Positions 35,131 through 43,654 of a DNA stretch of 59,681 bases are shown piece by piece. The number at the start of each line of letters is the position of its first letter. The stretch's first letter is position 1. The translations under genes and the position numbers were made by a program. This stretch comes from Spirochaetae bacterium HGW-Spirochaetae-5 (GTDB lineage Bacteria > Spirochaetota > UBA4802 > UBA5550), in the NCBI GenBank assembly GCA_002839285.1, contig PGXT01000006.1, positions 1 through 59,681 of the forward strand, written 5' to 3'. The notes below the pieces were generated by a model, which was not told the origin of the DNA, did no database searches, and worked only from the letters and a program-made list of their open reading frames with translations.

Positions 35131-35314
35131 TGATAAAATATAATAAATGTGTTTTAAGGTTGGTAATAATTTTTATCCGGAATAATTATTAATTTCAGGA
35201 ACGGGGATTAAAAGAGCAATTTACTTGTTTAGTATCTTTAAAGCTGTTAAATTGCGGGCAGGTGATGAAATTCAGCTTTTATTTTATGTTTATTTTAGAG
35301 CTGCTTTTAAGTGT

Positions 35315-35343
35315 TTGACTTTAAGAGGTTTTAGACTTATATT
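35315..35343 (+). promoter_or_regulatory. Promoter of the hybrid kinase gene at 35397
   Basis: Minus-35 TTGACT (35315-35320) and minus-10 TATATT (35338-35343), each 5 of 6, with an optimal 17-bp spacer. The predicted start is about 47 nt before the TTG start codon. Confidence 0.65.
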
Positions 35344-35396
35344 AAATGACAGTCCCATTATATAAATCAGCAAATCTAATTTTGAGAGTATTTTAA

Positions 35397-37811
35397 TTGA
35401 AAAATTGTATTTCAAAAATGATTATTAAATCAGAAGAATTATTTAAATTGATGATTACCGGTTTAATAATAATAATAATAATCTCAATAAATACCTCTGC
35501 AGCTGAATCAATTAGAGTGGTATCTGACGATAATTACCCTCCATATATTTTTCGTGATGAATCGGGGAAACTCAAAGGTATAATTGTTGATCAATGGACT
35601 TTGTGGAGTGAAAAAACCGGTGTCAAAGTTCAATTGGATGCAACTGACTGGAGCGATGCCCAGAAGATTATGGCAGATGGAAAAGCCGATGTAATCGATA
35701 CCATTTTTTTCACTCCTGATCGGGCAAAAAATTATGATTATACTCCTCCATATGCTGATATTGAAGTCCCTGTTTTTTTTGATAACAGTTTATCAGGAAT
35801 AGACCGTGTTGAATCATTATCGGGATTTATAGTGGGAGTAAAGGATGGTGATGCCTGTATTGATGTACTGAACGGATACGGAATCACCACTCTTAAAAAA
35901 TATCCCAATTATGAATCAATTATCATGGATGCTGCTGCCGGAAAAATACATGTATTCTGTGCTGATAAACCACCTGCGTTGTTTTATATCTATAAGTACA
36001 AAGTTGAAAACACCTTCAGATACTCTTTAAATCTTAATACCGGACAATTTCATAGAGCTGTCAGAAAAGGTAATGCCGTATTACTTAATTTTATAAATGA
36101 AGGATTTAATAAAATAACCGAAGCGGAATATGCTCAGATTGACCGGAAATGGTTCGGCAGTGAAATCAGATACAATTATCTTGAAAAATATTTTATTCCT
36201 GTATCAATCGGGTTTGTCAGTTTCGCATTGTTTATGATTCTATTGAGTCTTTATCTCAAAATAAAAGTAAGAAGTAAGACCTCTGAGTTAAGAGAGACTG
36301 TAGAGAAGCTTAAAATGTCAGAAGAAAAAAATCGCGCACTCCTTATGGCGAATCCTGACCTATTGTTTATTTTCGATTCAAATTATAATTTTATAGATTA
36401 TAAGGCTGAAGTGAGGAGTGAACTCTATTTAGAGCCTGCAGATTTTATCGGTAAAAATGTGAAAGAAGTACTCCCGCTTGAAATTGCTGATTTGACGATT
36501 GATAAAATCACTCAGGTAAATTCAACCGGAATGATGCAGTCGTACGAGTATGACCTTGAGATTGACGGGGAAAAATTTTTTTTTGATTCAAGACTTGTAA
36601 AATTCGGCGATGATAAATTTCTGGCAATAGTACGTAATATTTCAGAGAAAAAGAAAATGGATGAAGAAGCAATCCGTTCACATAAACTTGAATCACTGGG
36701 GATATTTGCCGGCGGAATTGCCCATGATTTTAATAATATACTCTCCGCTATTGTCGGTTGTATATCGCTTGCCAGGGTAAAATTAGACAATAAAGAAAAA
36801 GCTGTTATGCTCCTTGATGAAGCTGAAAAAGCCGGATTAAGAGCAAGGCGGCTTACCGAACAGCTTCTCGCTTTTTCAAAGGGCGGTACACCTGTTAAGC
36901 AGGTTACTGATCTGAAAGATGTAGTAATGGAATCTGCAGATTTTATTATGAGCGGTTCAAGGACAGCATTAAATTATAACATTGAAGAAGATGTTCCAAA
37001 GTCCGAAATTGATAGAGGCCAGATCGGCCAGGTAATTCAGAATATAATTCTGAATGCATCACAGTCCATGCCCTCAGGCGGAGTAATAACTATCTCAATA
37101 GGGGAGAGATATCTGCATAACAGCAACTCTCTATCTCTCACTCCCGGCAATTATGTTGCTGTTGAAATTAAAGATGAAGGGCAGGGGATTGAGACACGGA
37201 ATCTGAAAAAAATATTTGATCCGTATTTTACTACAAGAAATGACGGTAACGGTTTAGGGCTCACAATCTGTCATAGCATCGTAAAGAGGCATGGCGGGGG
37301 GATAGATGTAAAATCTGTTATTGGTAAAGGCTCGGTCTTTACAATATATTTACCCGCTTATTCCGGTGAAACCTCAGAAAAAGATGCATCAGTTAAGGGG
37401 CAAATCAGCGGTACCCTCAATAATGTATCTATTTTAATTATGGATGATGAACCTCAATTAAGATACATCATGCAGGAGGTTCTTAAAGATGAAGGAGCAA
37501 TAATTCATTTAGTGTCCGAAGGTGGAGAAGCCATCGATCTTTTTGAGAAACTCTCAACTTCAGATAATCCGATCGATCTTATTATTGCGGATCTTACAAT
37601 TCCCGGAGGGATGGGGGGGCTCGAGGCGATAAGGCTTATCCGGGAACAGGGGTTTCCATTTAAAGCTATTGTAATTTCAGGCTACAGCAATGATCCGGTT
37701 ATGTCGGATTATAAGAGTTATGGATTTGATGCGTATATTGCTAAACCCTTTACTTCTGATGATCTTCTATATGCTGTTAAAAAAGTGATAGAAAGTAATT
37801 CTGAAGAATAA
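35397..37811 (+). CDS. Hybrid sensor histidine kinase with periplasmic solute-binding sensor
   Basis: 804 aa from a TTG preceded by GAGAG; an ATG at 35418 is an alternative. Order: signal helix (about 15-35), SBP_bac_3-type domain (about 38-255, NYPPYIFRDESGKLKG), membrane helix (about 265-288), PAS (about 310-415), HisKA with His443 in GGIAHDFNN, HATPase (LNASQSM, DEGQGI, GNGLGL) and a receiver with Asp732 in IIADLTIPGG and Lys-Pro in YIAKPF. Same domain plan as the gene at 22614 but clearly diverged, so not a recent duplicate. The periplasmic ligand is probably a small organic molecule. Confidence 0.92.
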   Translation: MKNCISKMIIKSEELFKLMITGLIIIIIISINTSAAESIRVVSDDNYPPYIFRDESGKLKGIIVDQWTLWSEKTGVKVQLDATDWSDAQKIMADGKADVIDTIFFTPDRAKNYDYTPPYADIEVPVFFDNSLSGIDRVESLSGFIVGVKDGDACIDVLNGYGITTLKKYPNYESIIMDAAAGKIHVFCADKPPALFYIYKYKVENTFRYSLNLNTGQFHRAVRKGNAVLLNFINEGFNKITEAEYAQIDRKWFGSEIRYNYLEKYFIPVSIGFVSFALFMILLSLYLKIKVRSKTSELRETVEKLKMSEEKNRALLMANPDLLFIFDSNYNFIDYKAEVRSELYLEPADFIGKNVKEVLPLEIADLTIDKITQVNSTGMMQSYEYDLEIDGEKFFFDSRLVKFGDDKFLAIVRNISEKKKMDEEAIRSHKLESLGIFAGGIAHDFNNILSAIVGCISLARVKLDNKEKAVMLLDEAEKAGLRARRLTEQLLAFSKGGTPVKQVTDLKDVVMESADFIMSGSRTALNYNIEEDVPKSEIDRGQIGQVIQNIILNASQSMPSGGVITISIGERYLHNSNSLSLTPGNYVAVEIKDEGQGIETRNLKKIFDPYFTTRNDGNGLGLTICHSIVKRHGGGIDVKSVIGKGSVFTIYLPAYSGETSEKDASVKGQISGTLNNVSILIMDDEPQLRYIMQEVLKDEGAIIHLVSEGGEAIDLFEKLSTSDNPIDLIIADLTIPGGMGGLEAIRLIREQGFPFKAIVISGYSNDPVMSDYKSYGFDAYIAKPFTSDDLLYAVKKVIESNSEE

Positions 37812-37815
37812 CAGT

Positions 37816-37927
37816 ATATATTCCTTAACTTTTATAAAGTAAAAAAAATCTATTATCCCCCGCCGCCGAAGGCGGCGGGGGATATATAATTCTCATTTTT
37901 TACACTAAAAATTATATTTAGGAATAA
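37816..37927. repeat. Family B MITE-like repeat, copy 3 (best preserved)
   Basis: Left terminal repeat TATTCCTTAACTTTTATAAA and right end TTATATTTAGGAATA are inverted copies. The core is a perfect hairpin, ATCCCCCGCCGCC then GAA then GGCGGCGGGGGAT. It lies between convergent genes. Confidence 0.88.
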
Positions 37928-37974
37928 ATACTGGAAGAATAAATAGATTATTACTTTTTTCAGTGTTGTTTCTA

Positions 37975-39261
37975 TTAGTTTTTGTCTGTTTTAATTCCCG
38001 GGTTAAAATCTGTAAGCATTGTAAAAATTAATCCGGCACACTGCATAATTAAAAGCATCAGAAAAACAATTGTATATGAGAGAGTACCCTGCGTCGGCAG
38101 CGTATCCAGCAGTATGCCTGAAACAAAGGGAATACTGAATGAAAAGGGGAAAATAATTATTGCGGATATTGCAAAGTAATCCGTAGCATCATCCAGTCCG
38201 GAAAGAAGTTTTACGGCGGGTGCATTTGCCGACTGATTCACAGCCCTTGAGATCCCCATGATGAAACAGACAATCAGGAACATTGTGAGCGTTTCGGCAA
38301 AGATAAGTATAATGGTTCCAGCTACGGCGGATGTTCGTGCTATAATAAATTTTGTTTTTAGAGAAAAGAGATTAAACCATCCCAGCAGAATATTTGTAAT
38401 TACCCCGGCTGTATAGATAAATGCCACAAAAATTCCGGCAGCCGTTTCTTTCTCAATCCCTTTGAATTCTACTGCATAGTTTGCGTAAAATGATAATACA
38501 GCTATTGTGGCAAATGATTCAATTGTACCTGCAAGATATTTTAAATAGTTTTTATTTTTAAATATGTGTCCTGCAGCCGTTGTCAGAGACTTAATATTGT
38601 GCGGGACAGGTTTTAATCCGGTGTTTATCTCAGTTCCCTCGTGCACAAGAAGAAAAAAGAACGATCCGATAAAAAACATTACCCCTACTGATATAAAAAT
38701 AAATGATGCGCTGTTAATTGAAAATGAATATTTTTCAACACTTTTGAATATGAAGAAACTTCCAATAAGTCTTGCGAATATCTGAGTTGTCATCATAATG
38801 GAATTTGCTTTTAAAGTATTGGCCGGTGAGAATATTTTTACAATAAAATTCTGCCACAGGGGGAGAGTAATTCCAAGGGTCATAGCAAAAATTATGTATG
38901 CAGTCATGAAAAGAGCAATGCGGTCAGAGCTGTGAATAAATGGGAGTGCTGCTCCAAATAAAAAGAACGGAACACTTGCAGCCATATGAGATAGGATTAC
39001 AGCTCTTTTTTTATGTATTAGATGTGACGTGAGCCACGCTGACATGAGAGAGAAGAGCATTATACCTGTGGCCAGAATTGATGGTATAAGTCCGATTGTT
39101 TTATTGGATGCACCGATCTGTTTAAGAAATATCTGCAGAAAAGCCGATTCAAACAGAACCGGCAGAGCGAGTCCCCAGAAAAATTCGGCCGATGATAAGC
39201 CGATAGTGTTTCGCAGAAAATAGGAATCGATTGATCGCGAATCAGATATGATTGGTTTCAT
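37975..39261 (-). CDS. Major facilitator superfamily transporter
   Basis: 428 aa, about 12 membrane helices in two halves. Visible MFS traits are the loop after helix 2 (LTSHLIHKKRAVILSH) and the matching loop in the second half (FSLKTKFIIARTSAVAGT). Helix 1 region: SSAEFFWGLALPVLFESAFL. Substrate unknown; both uptake and efflux are possible. It starts 31 bp after the Cache-type hybrid kinase on the same strand, which suggests that kinase and carrier form an operon and may share a ligand. Confidence 0.85.
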   Translation of the reverse strand: MKPIISDSRSIDSYFLRNTIGLSSAEFFWGLALPVLFESAFLQIFLKQIGASNKTIGLIPSILATGIMLFSLMSAWLTSHLIHKKRAVILSHMAASVPFFLFGAALPFIHSSDRIALFMTAYIIFAMTLGITLPLWQNFIVKIFSPANTLKANSIMMTTQIFARLIGSFFIFKSVEKYSFSINSASFIFISVGVMFFIGSFFFLLVHEGTEINTGLKPVPHNIKSLTTAAGHIFKNKNYLKYLAGTIESFATIAVLSFYANYAVEFKGIEKETAAGIFVAFIYTAGVITNILLGWFNLFSLKTKFIIARTSAVAGTIILIFAETLTMFLIVCFIMGISRAVNQSANAPAVKLLSGLDDATDYFAISAIIIFPFSFSIPFVSGILLDTLPTQGTLSYTIVFLMLLIMQCAGLIFTMLTDFNPGIKTDKN

Positions 39262-39292
39262 TTCCAGCCTGTATTAAGCAGTATAATTAAAA

Positions 39293-41731
39293 TCAGGAGT
39301 TATAAATCAGATTATAAACTGCCCGGGACAATTTTTCAAGAGTATAGGGTTTCTGAATGAATCCGTTAATACCATAGCTGATTGCAAGATCAACACGTTC
39401 ATCCTGTCTGAAACCTGAAGAGAGCAGTACTTTAACATGGGGATTTATTTTTTTCATGTCAAGGTATGCCTTTTCACCGGATTTTCCGGGCATAACAAGA
39501 TCCATGAGAACCGCTTTAATTTCGTGTTTATTCTCTTCATATAATTCTACGCCGTTTATACCATCGATTGCGGTAATTACTTTATAACCGCATTTCCGTA
39601 AAATTGATCTTGCGGTTGACCGGACAAGATCTTCATCATCTACAACAAGTATTGTCCCTTCCCCCTTGGGAAGCATAAAATTTTTTTTCTTCCGTTCTAT
39701 AATATTGCCAGGGGATAAAACGGGAAGAAAAAGGTTGAAGGTTGATCCCGCACCCACCTCGGAATATACTTCAATAAATCCGTCGAACTGGTGGACTATA
39801 TTGTAAACCATTGCCAGCCCGAGTCCAGTTCCTCTCCCTTTTTCTTTAGTACTGAAAAAAGGGAGAAATATTTTTGAAATGGTGACGGCATCTATCCCTA
39901 CACCGGAATCTCCAACCGAAAGCTTCCAGTAATCAATCTCTTTTGCTTCACGGTGACTGCTGCAGAAGTGTTTATCTGCCTGAATTTTTTCAACGGATAT
40001 GACAAGTTTACCCCCCTGCTGATCGCTTTTATCTCTCATGAATGTCATGGCATGGCTTGCGTTGACGCAGAGATTGAGCAGGACCTGTTCGAGCTGCGTG
40101 GGGTCTGCGTAAACAGGAAGATCGCCTTCAGGCGTATCTATAATTATTTCTATAGACTTATCAAATGTATTATTGCATATTTTTTTAATGTGATTTATTG
40201 TATCGGACAAATCGACTGAAGTATATGAAATGTTCTCCTTGTGTGCCAGAGTCAAAAGCTGTTGGACCATATCCGAAGCCCGGTGGCTGGATTGGTCGAT
40301 AGTATCAATATATTGTTCGAATTCATCTCTGTCTATCCGGATTTCATGTTTCATGTCATATTTGATGATGGATATGGTTCCGATTATTCCGCTAAGTATA
40401 TTGTTGAAATCATGAGCAAGACCACCTGCCAGTGTTCCGATTGTTTCCATTTTTTGCGATTGAGCAAGAGTCTCTTCCAGTGCAATTTTCTCTGTTACAT
40501 CACGGATACTTCCTCTTAAACCGGTAAGATGGCTGTTCTCATCATATACAATAACAGTACTGTTCTCTCCGACAATGAACCCGCCGTTTTTTTTAAGAAT
40601 CTTATATGTTGAAAAGTGCTTACTCCCCGGAACATATCCGCCATGAATAAAATCTTTTATAAGTTTTTCGTAATCATTTTTTTCGAGAAGTGATTTAATA
40701 TGTAATCCTGTTATAATATCGCTTTCGTCATAACCGGTTAAATTATAGCCGGCTCTGTTGAAGTAGGTTATCATAAAATTATCATCAGTTTCGAAAATTA
40801 TATCCGGCAGCATATCTGTTAATTCCCGGTACTTTTTTTCCGAACTGGTTATTATATCACGTGTTTCCATCAGATCAGTGGTCATAAGGTTAAACTCTCT
40901 GGATATAAATCCCAGTTCATCATTTGCTGTAACCGGAATTCTGTAGTTAAGATTCCCGTTATGAATTTCTCTTATACCTTGAAATAATCGTGATAGAGGT
41001 TTTGATAGATTGGTGTATACAAATAAAATGAGAATAAGTATGGAGGCTATTGCAGTTCCTATTAAGTAAAAAGTCGTTCTTGCTGTAAGAGAGTTTATTG
41101 AATCATTGATATCCTGAGTGTAGAGGCTGGAGCATACCACCCAGTCCCAGCTCCAGAAATACCGGGCATATGTGATTTGAGGTTCAAAAATTACAGGACT
41201 GTATTTCGATTCCCATGTGTATTGAACGAATGTTTCGTTATTCTGTTGTGATTGGAATACAAGATCGCGGAAAAGATAGATCCCATTAATATCTTTAACA
41301 TCGAGCATGCTCATACCTTCAAGTTCCGGCTTGAGCGGATGCATAATCATATTCCCGTTCCCATCCAGGATAAAAAAATACTCGGTTTTATCATATCTCA
41401 TGGCGCGGAGAATATTCAGGACCTCACTTTTTGCTTTAGTCAAATCTGAAGGCATTTCTGATGAAGTCTGATTTTTAAAGGGCACATTTTTTCCGTAATA
41501 ATTCATTCTGAGGCTTCTTTCATAATGATCCATTATAGAAACAGCGGAATTCACAACTGCTTTCAGTTTCCCTTTCCGTTCATCATTTTTTTCTTTAGCC
41601 AGATATGGAAGGATGGAAAAATAAACCATGATAGAAAATAGCATTATAATCAGGATACCGATTAGATTCATTTTTGACTGAATAGATAAATCTTTGAACC
41701 TGACCGGAATAGTAGTGAATAGATTTTTCAT
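39293..41731 (-). CDS. Hybrid sensor histidine kinase with Cache sensor, HAMP and PAS
   Basis: 812 aa. Two membrane helices (about 22-42 and 221-241) bracket a periplasmic Cache domain with TEYFFILDGNGNMIMHPLKP and WSWDWVVCSSLY. Then come HAMP (about 243-292), PAS (about 300-412), HisKA with His440 in GGLAHDFNN, HATPase (LNLCVNASHAM, GDSGVGI, GTGLGL) and a receiver with VVDDED, VLMDLVMPGKSG and FIQKPY. All phosphorelay residues are intact. Cache domains bind small ligands such as organic or amino acids. The MFS gene directly downstream may transport the signal molecule. Confidence 0.92.
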   Translation of the reverse strand: MKNLFTTIPVRFKDLSIQSKMNLIGILIIMLFSIMVYFSILPYLAKEKNDERKGKLKAVVNSAVSIMDHYERSLRMNYYGKNVPFKNQTSSEMPSDLTKAKSEVLNILRAMRYDKTEYFFILDGNGNMIMHPLKPELEGMSMLDVKDINGIYLFRDLVFQSQQNNETFVQYTWESKYSPVIFEPQITYARYFWSWDWVVCSSLYTQDINDSINSLTARTTFYLIGTAIASILILILFVYTNLSKPLSRLFQGIREIHNGNLNYRIPVTANDELGFISREFNLMTTDLMETRDIITSSEKKYRELTDMLPDIIFETDDNFMITYFNRAGYNLTGYDESDIITGLHIKSLLEKNDYEKLIKDFIHGGYVPGSKHFSTYKILKKNGGFIVGENSTVIVYDENSHLTGLRGSIRDVTEKIALEETLAQSQKMETIGTLAGGLAHDFNNILSGIIGTISIIKYDMKHEIRIDRDEFEQYIDTIDQSSHRASDMVQQLLTLAHKENISYTSVDLSDTINHIKKICNNTFDKSIEIIIDTPEGDLPVYADPTQLEQVLLNLCVNASHAMTFMRDKSDQQGGKLVISVEKIQADKHFCSSHREAKEIDYWKLSVGDSGVGIDAVTISKIFLPFFSTKEKGRGTGLGLAMVYNIVHQFDGFIEVYSEVGAGSTFNLFLPVLSPGNIIERKKKNFMLPKGEGTILVVDDEDLVRSTARSILRKCGYKVITAIDGINGVELYEENKHEIKAVLMDLVMPGKSGEKAYLDMKKINPHVKVLLSSGFRQDERVDLAISYGINGFIQKPYTLEKLSRAVYNLIYNS

Positions 41732-41836
41732 TACCCTGCCTGTGATATTTCTGGTTTGTTGGTGAAGTTTACTTTGACAACAGATAATTTAATAAATCAA
41801 TATAAAAAAGGTAAGGGTAAAAATAAAAAAAACCAC

Positions 41837-41915
41837 TGCTCAAAAACTGGTGGTATTTATCTCCGCCCCGCCTCCGGCGCGGTGGAGAGCAGTTTCATCA
41901 TCAGTTTATGAGTAG
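41837..41915. repeat. Family C repeat, copy 4 (well preserved)
   Basis: Ends TGCTCAAAAACTGGTG and CATCAGTTTATGAGTA are inverted copies. The core ATCTCCGCCCCGCCTCCGGC with GCGGTGGAGAG forms the hairpin. Orientation is opposite to copies 1 and 2. Confidence 0.8.
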
Positions 41916-41920
41916 ATACA

Positions 41921-41949
41921 AAAAAAACCACTGAATATTCAGTGGTTTT
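41921..41949 (-). terminator. Terminator of the tRNA-Val transcript
   Basis: AAAACCACTGAA and TTCAGTGGTTTT arms around TA form a near-perfect palindrome. The plus-strand A run at 41921-41927 gives the U-tract for the minus strand. It begins 6 nt after the tRNA 3' end. Confidence 0.88.
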
Positions 41950-41955
41950 CTTATT

Positions 41956-42027
41956 GGGCGTTGACGGGATCGAACCGCCGACCCTCTGCTTGTAAGGCAG
42001 ATGCTCTCCCAGCTGAGCTAAACGCCC
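41956..42027 (-). tRNA. tRNA-Val (anticodon TAC)
   Basis: 72 nt. The acceptor stem GGGCGTT pairs with AACGCCC. The D arm contains AGCTCAGCTGGGAGAGC, the anticodon arm is TCTGC-CTTACAA-GCAGA, and the T arm has GGCGGTTCGATCCCGTC. The 3' CCA is not encoded, so it must be added after transcription. The gene abuts the HU stop codon (42028) and is followed by a terminator, so it is probably co-transcribed with rpsT and HU and cut out. Confidence 0.98.
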
Positions 42028-42300
42028 TTAATTTATTTCTCTTTCTGTGACCTTGCTTGCTTTAAAACCGATTTTATTTTTTGCAGGCACTTCAATGGTT
42101 TTCCCTGCAATTGGAGATTTGATTTTTCTTTTTTCCTGTGTAGTCTGGAAAAAAGTTCCGAATCCTCTTATCTCAACGTCTCGACCACTTTGAACTTCAT
42201 CTGCAATTTTGTCTATAAAAAAATTAACAATAATCTCAACTTTTTTTTTTGTAAATCCTGTGCGTATGCTGATGAGTTCAATTATCTCGGTCTTGTTCAA
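42028..42300 (-). CDS. HU/IHF-family DNA-binding protein
   Basis: 90 aa. MNKTEIIELISIRTGFTKKK begins the helical dimerisation part, VEIRGFGTFFQTTQEKRK leads into the DNA-binding arm and KIGFKASKVTEREI closes the fold. The arm reads SPIAGKTIEVPAKN, lacking the exact RNPQTG of typical HU, but IAGKTIEVPA keeps the Pro of the tip region in modified form. It packages or bends DNA. It follows rpsT by 9 bp and precedes tRNA-Val. Confidence 0.9.
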   Translation of the reverse strand: MNKTEIIELISIRTGFTKKKVEIIVNFFIDKIADEVQSGRDVEIRGFGTFFQTTQEKRKIKSPIAGKTIEVPAKNKIGFKASKVTEREIN

Positions 42301-42309
42301 AAAAAATCC

Positions 42310-42603
42310 TTAAGCAGTCTTTGTAAGAGCAGCAACTGCTGAATTTACTTTTTTAGCTAATCTTGACTTCTTTCTGGCTGCAGTAGATTTTTTAATCACA
42401 CCTTTGCCTGCTGCAGTGTCAATGATTTTTATAAACGCCTGATAAGATTCCTGGATAACTGCGGCATCTTTATTGTCTTTCATATCAGCTATCTTACCGA
42501 CTTTTTTCGCAGCTGTTCTGATTGTAGACTTAACCTGAGAGTTCTTAACTCTTCTTTTTTCGTTTGTGAGGTCACGTTTTTTCTGCTGTTTAATATTAGC
42601 CAA
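42310..42603 (-). CDS. rpsT: 30S ribosomal protein S20
   Basis: 97 aa, all helical and highly basic. ANIKQQKKRDLTNEKRRVKN and IKKSTAARKKSRLAKKVNSA are standard S20 segments. The start is a TTG with GAAGGT upstream, fitting the family's N-terminal Ala-Asn-Ile/Lys start. rpsT with HU directly downstream is, as I recall, also found in treponemes, which supports a spirochaete origin. Confidence 0.95.
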   Translation of the reverse strand: MANIKQQKKRDLTNEKRRVKNSQVKSTIRTAAKKVGKIADMKDNKDAAVIQESYQAFIKIIDTAAGKGVIKKSTAARKKSRLAKKVNSAVAALTKTA

Positions 42604-42650
42604 CTCAAATACCTTCGCTTCTGTTTTTAATTCAATTTAGTACGGGGGCA

Positions 42651-42679
42651 AATATGTTTCGATACGGAAAAACTGTCAA
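42651..42679 (-). promoter_or_regulatory. Promoter of the rpsT-HU-tRNA-Val unit
   Basis: On the minus strand, perfect minus-35 TTGACA (42679-42674), 17-bp spacer, minus-10 CATATT (42656-42651). The predicted start is near 42644, about 40 nt before the rpsT start codon. Confidence 0.55.
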
Positions 42680-42748
42680 GCATAAATGAAATTTTTTTTA
42701 AAATAATTTCAGGATGGGAAATTAATGTCACTATTCAGGATTAAAATA

Positions 42749-43267
42749 TCACTCACGTATTAGTATACCGAAAAGATCGGTTGAATAATAGTATATCCGG
42801 ATATTTACTGATTGTTTATCAACGGTTTTTCGGTGCAGATAAACTTTTGTTTTATTCATTTTTAAATTATAAACCGTTTCTGCTGTTTTCTCATCAACAT
42901 TAATTAACGGGTACTTTTCTTTAACAGCATTGATAATTCCCTGTGCGCTGTTCATGTCAATTGAATCCCACTCTTCAGAAATGGAATAAAGCCTTTCATT
43001 GAAAAAGCAGAAGTCTCTTTCAGGTTTACCCGGATATCGCAGAATTGTAATTTTTGATTGTACTTCCGGGTTAATTGTAGAGAAAAAATCGATAATTCTA
43101 TTATTATACGACGGGTTGTCCCCCGGTTTGAATGTTGAAAAATTGCTGATATTCAGCCGGATTATCAGTTCACTGCTTTTTAAACCCCAGAGCTCTTCAA
43201 AGCCAGCAGGGGAAAGCGGGGCGATTATTGAAAAAATCAGGATGAATGTTAATACTTGTTTTTTCAT
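42749..43267 (-). CDS. Secreted protein of unknown function
   Basis: 172 aa with a signal peptide (MKKQVLTFILIFSIIAPLSP, cleavage near AGF). The mature part is mixed alpha/beta with a Cys in RDFCFFNERLYSISEEW and ends in strands SVNIRIYYYSTDLFGILI. No family recognised. It lies 140 bp upstream of the rpsT promoter on the same strand and is likely periplasmic. Confidence 0.65.
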   Translation of the reverse strand: MKKQVLTFILIFSIIAPLSPAGFEELWGLKSSELIIRLNISNFSTFKPGDNPSYNNRIIDFFSTINPEVQSKITILRYPGKPERDFCFFNERLYSISEEWDSIDMNSAQGIINAVKEKYPLINVDEKTAETVYNLKMNKTKVYLHRKTVDKQSVNIRIYYYSTDLFGILIRE

Positions 43268-43654
43268 TTTACCGGTTTATAATTATAAAAAGAGTTATTT
43301 TTTAAATTTAGCGAATTGCTCGAATGTAATACAATAATTACTGACTATTATTTGATATTAGTGAATTAAATCAATCAATTATTTTTAATCCTCCCTCACC
43401 GGATAGGAGAGCAGTTTATTTTTACGCGTATTCAAAACACGCACACTGCGGTTTCAAAAACAGAGTTTTTTGAACCCTCTTTAAAAAGTTTAGGAATAAA
43501 AACCTGTTATTGTTGAAATATATTTTAATTTATAGTAACTTACATAGAATAATAATTACTGAAGCTGTGATATTTATATAAAAATTAATTATTCTTGTTA
43601 AGTATTTTTAAATGCGGAATTTGTGAATCTGAAAATATTACGAAAGGTAATCAT
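43268..43654. other. 387-bp gap with a weak hairpin, no gene seen
   Basis: A hairpin-like GGTTTCAAAAA-CAGAG-TTTTTTGAACC lies at about 43450-43475, next to ACGCGTATTCAAAACACGC. The frame of the downstream protease gene is open back to 43595, but its ribosome site places the start at 43655. The rest is AT-rich. Confidence 0.4.

Noticed and set aside
35264-35317. 17-codon hydrophobic ORF (MKFSFYFMFILELLLSV) upstream of the hybrid kinase
   Set aside because: It has an AGGTG-like ribosome site, but it is too short to judge and ends right at the kinase promoter; no conservation can be assessed here.
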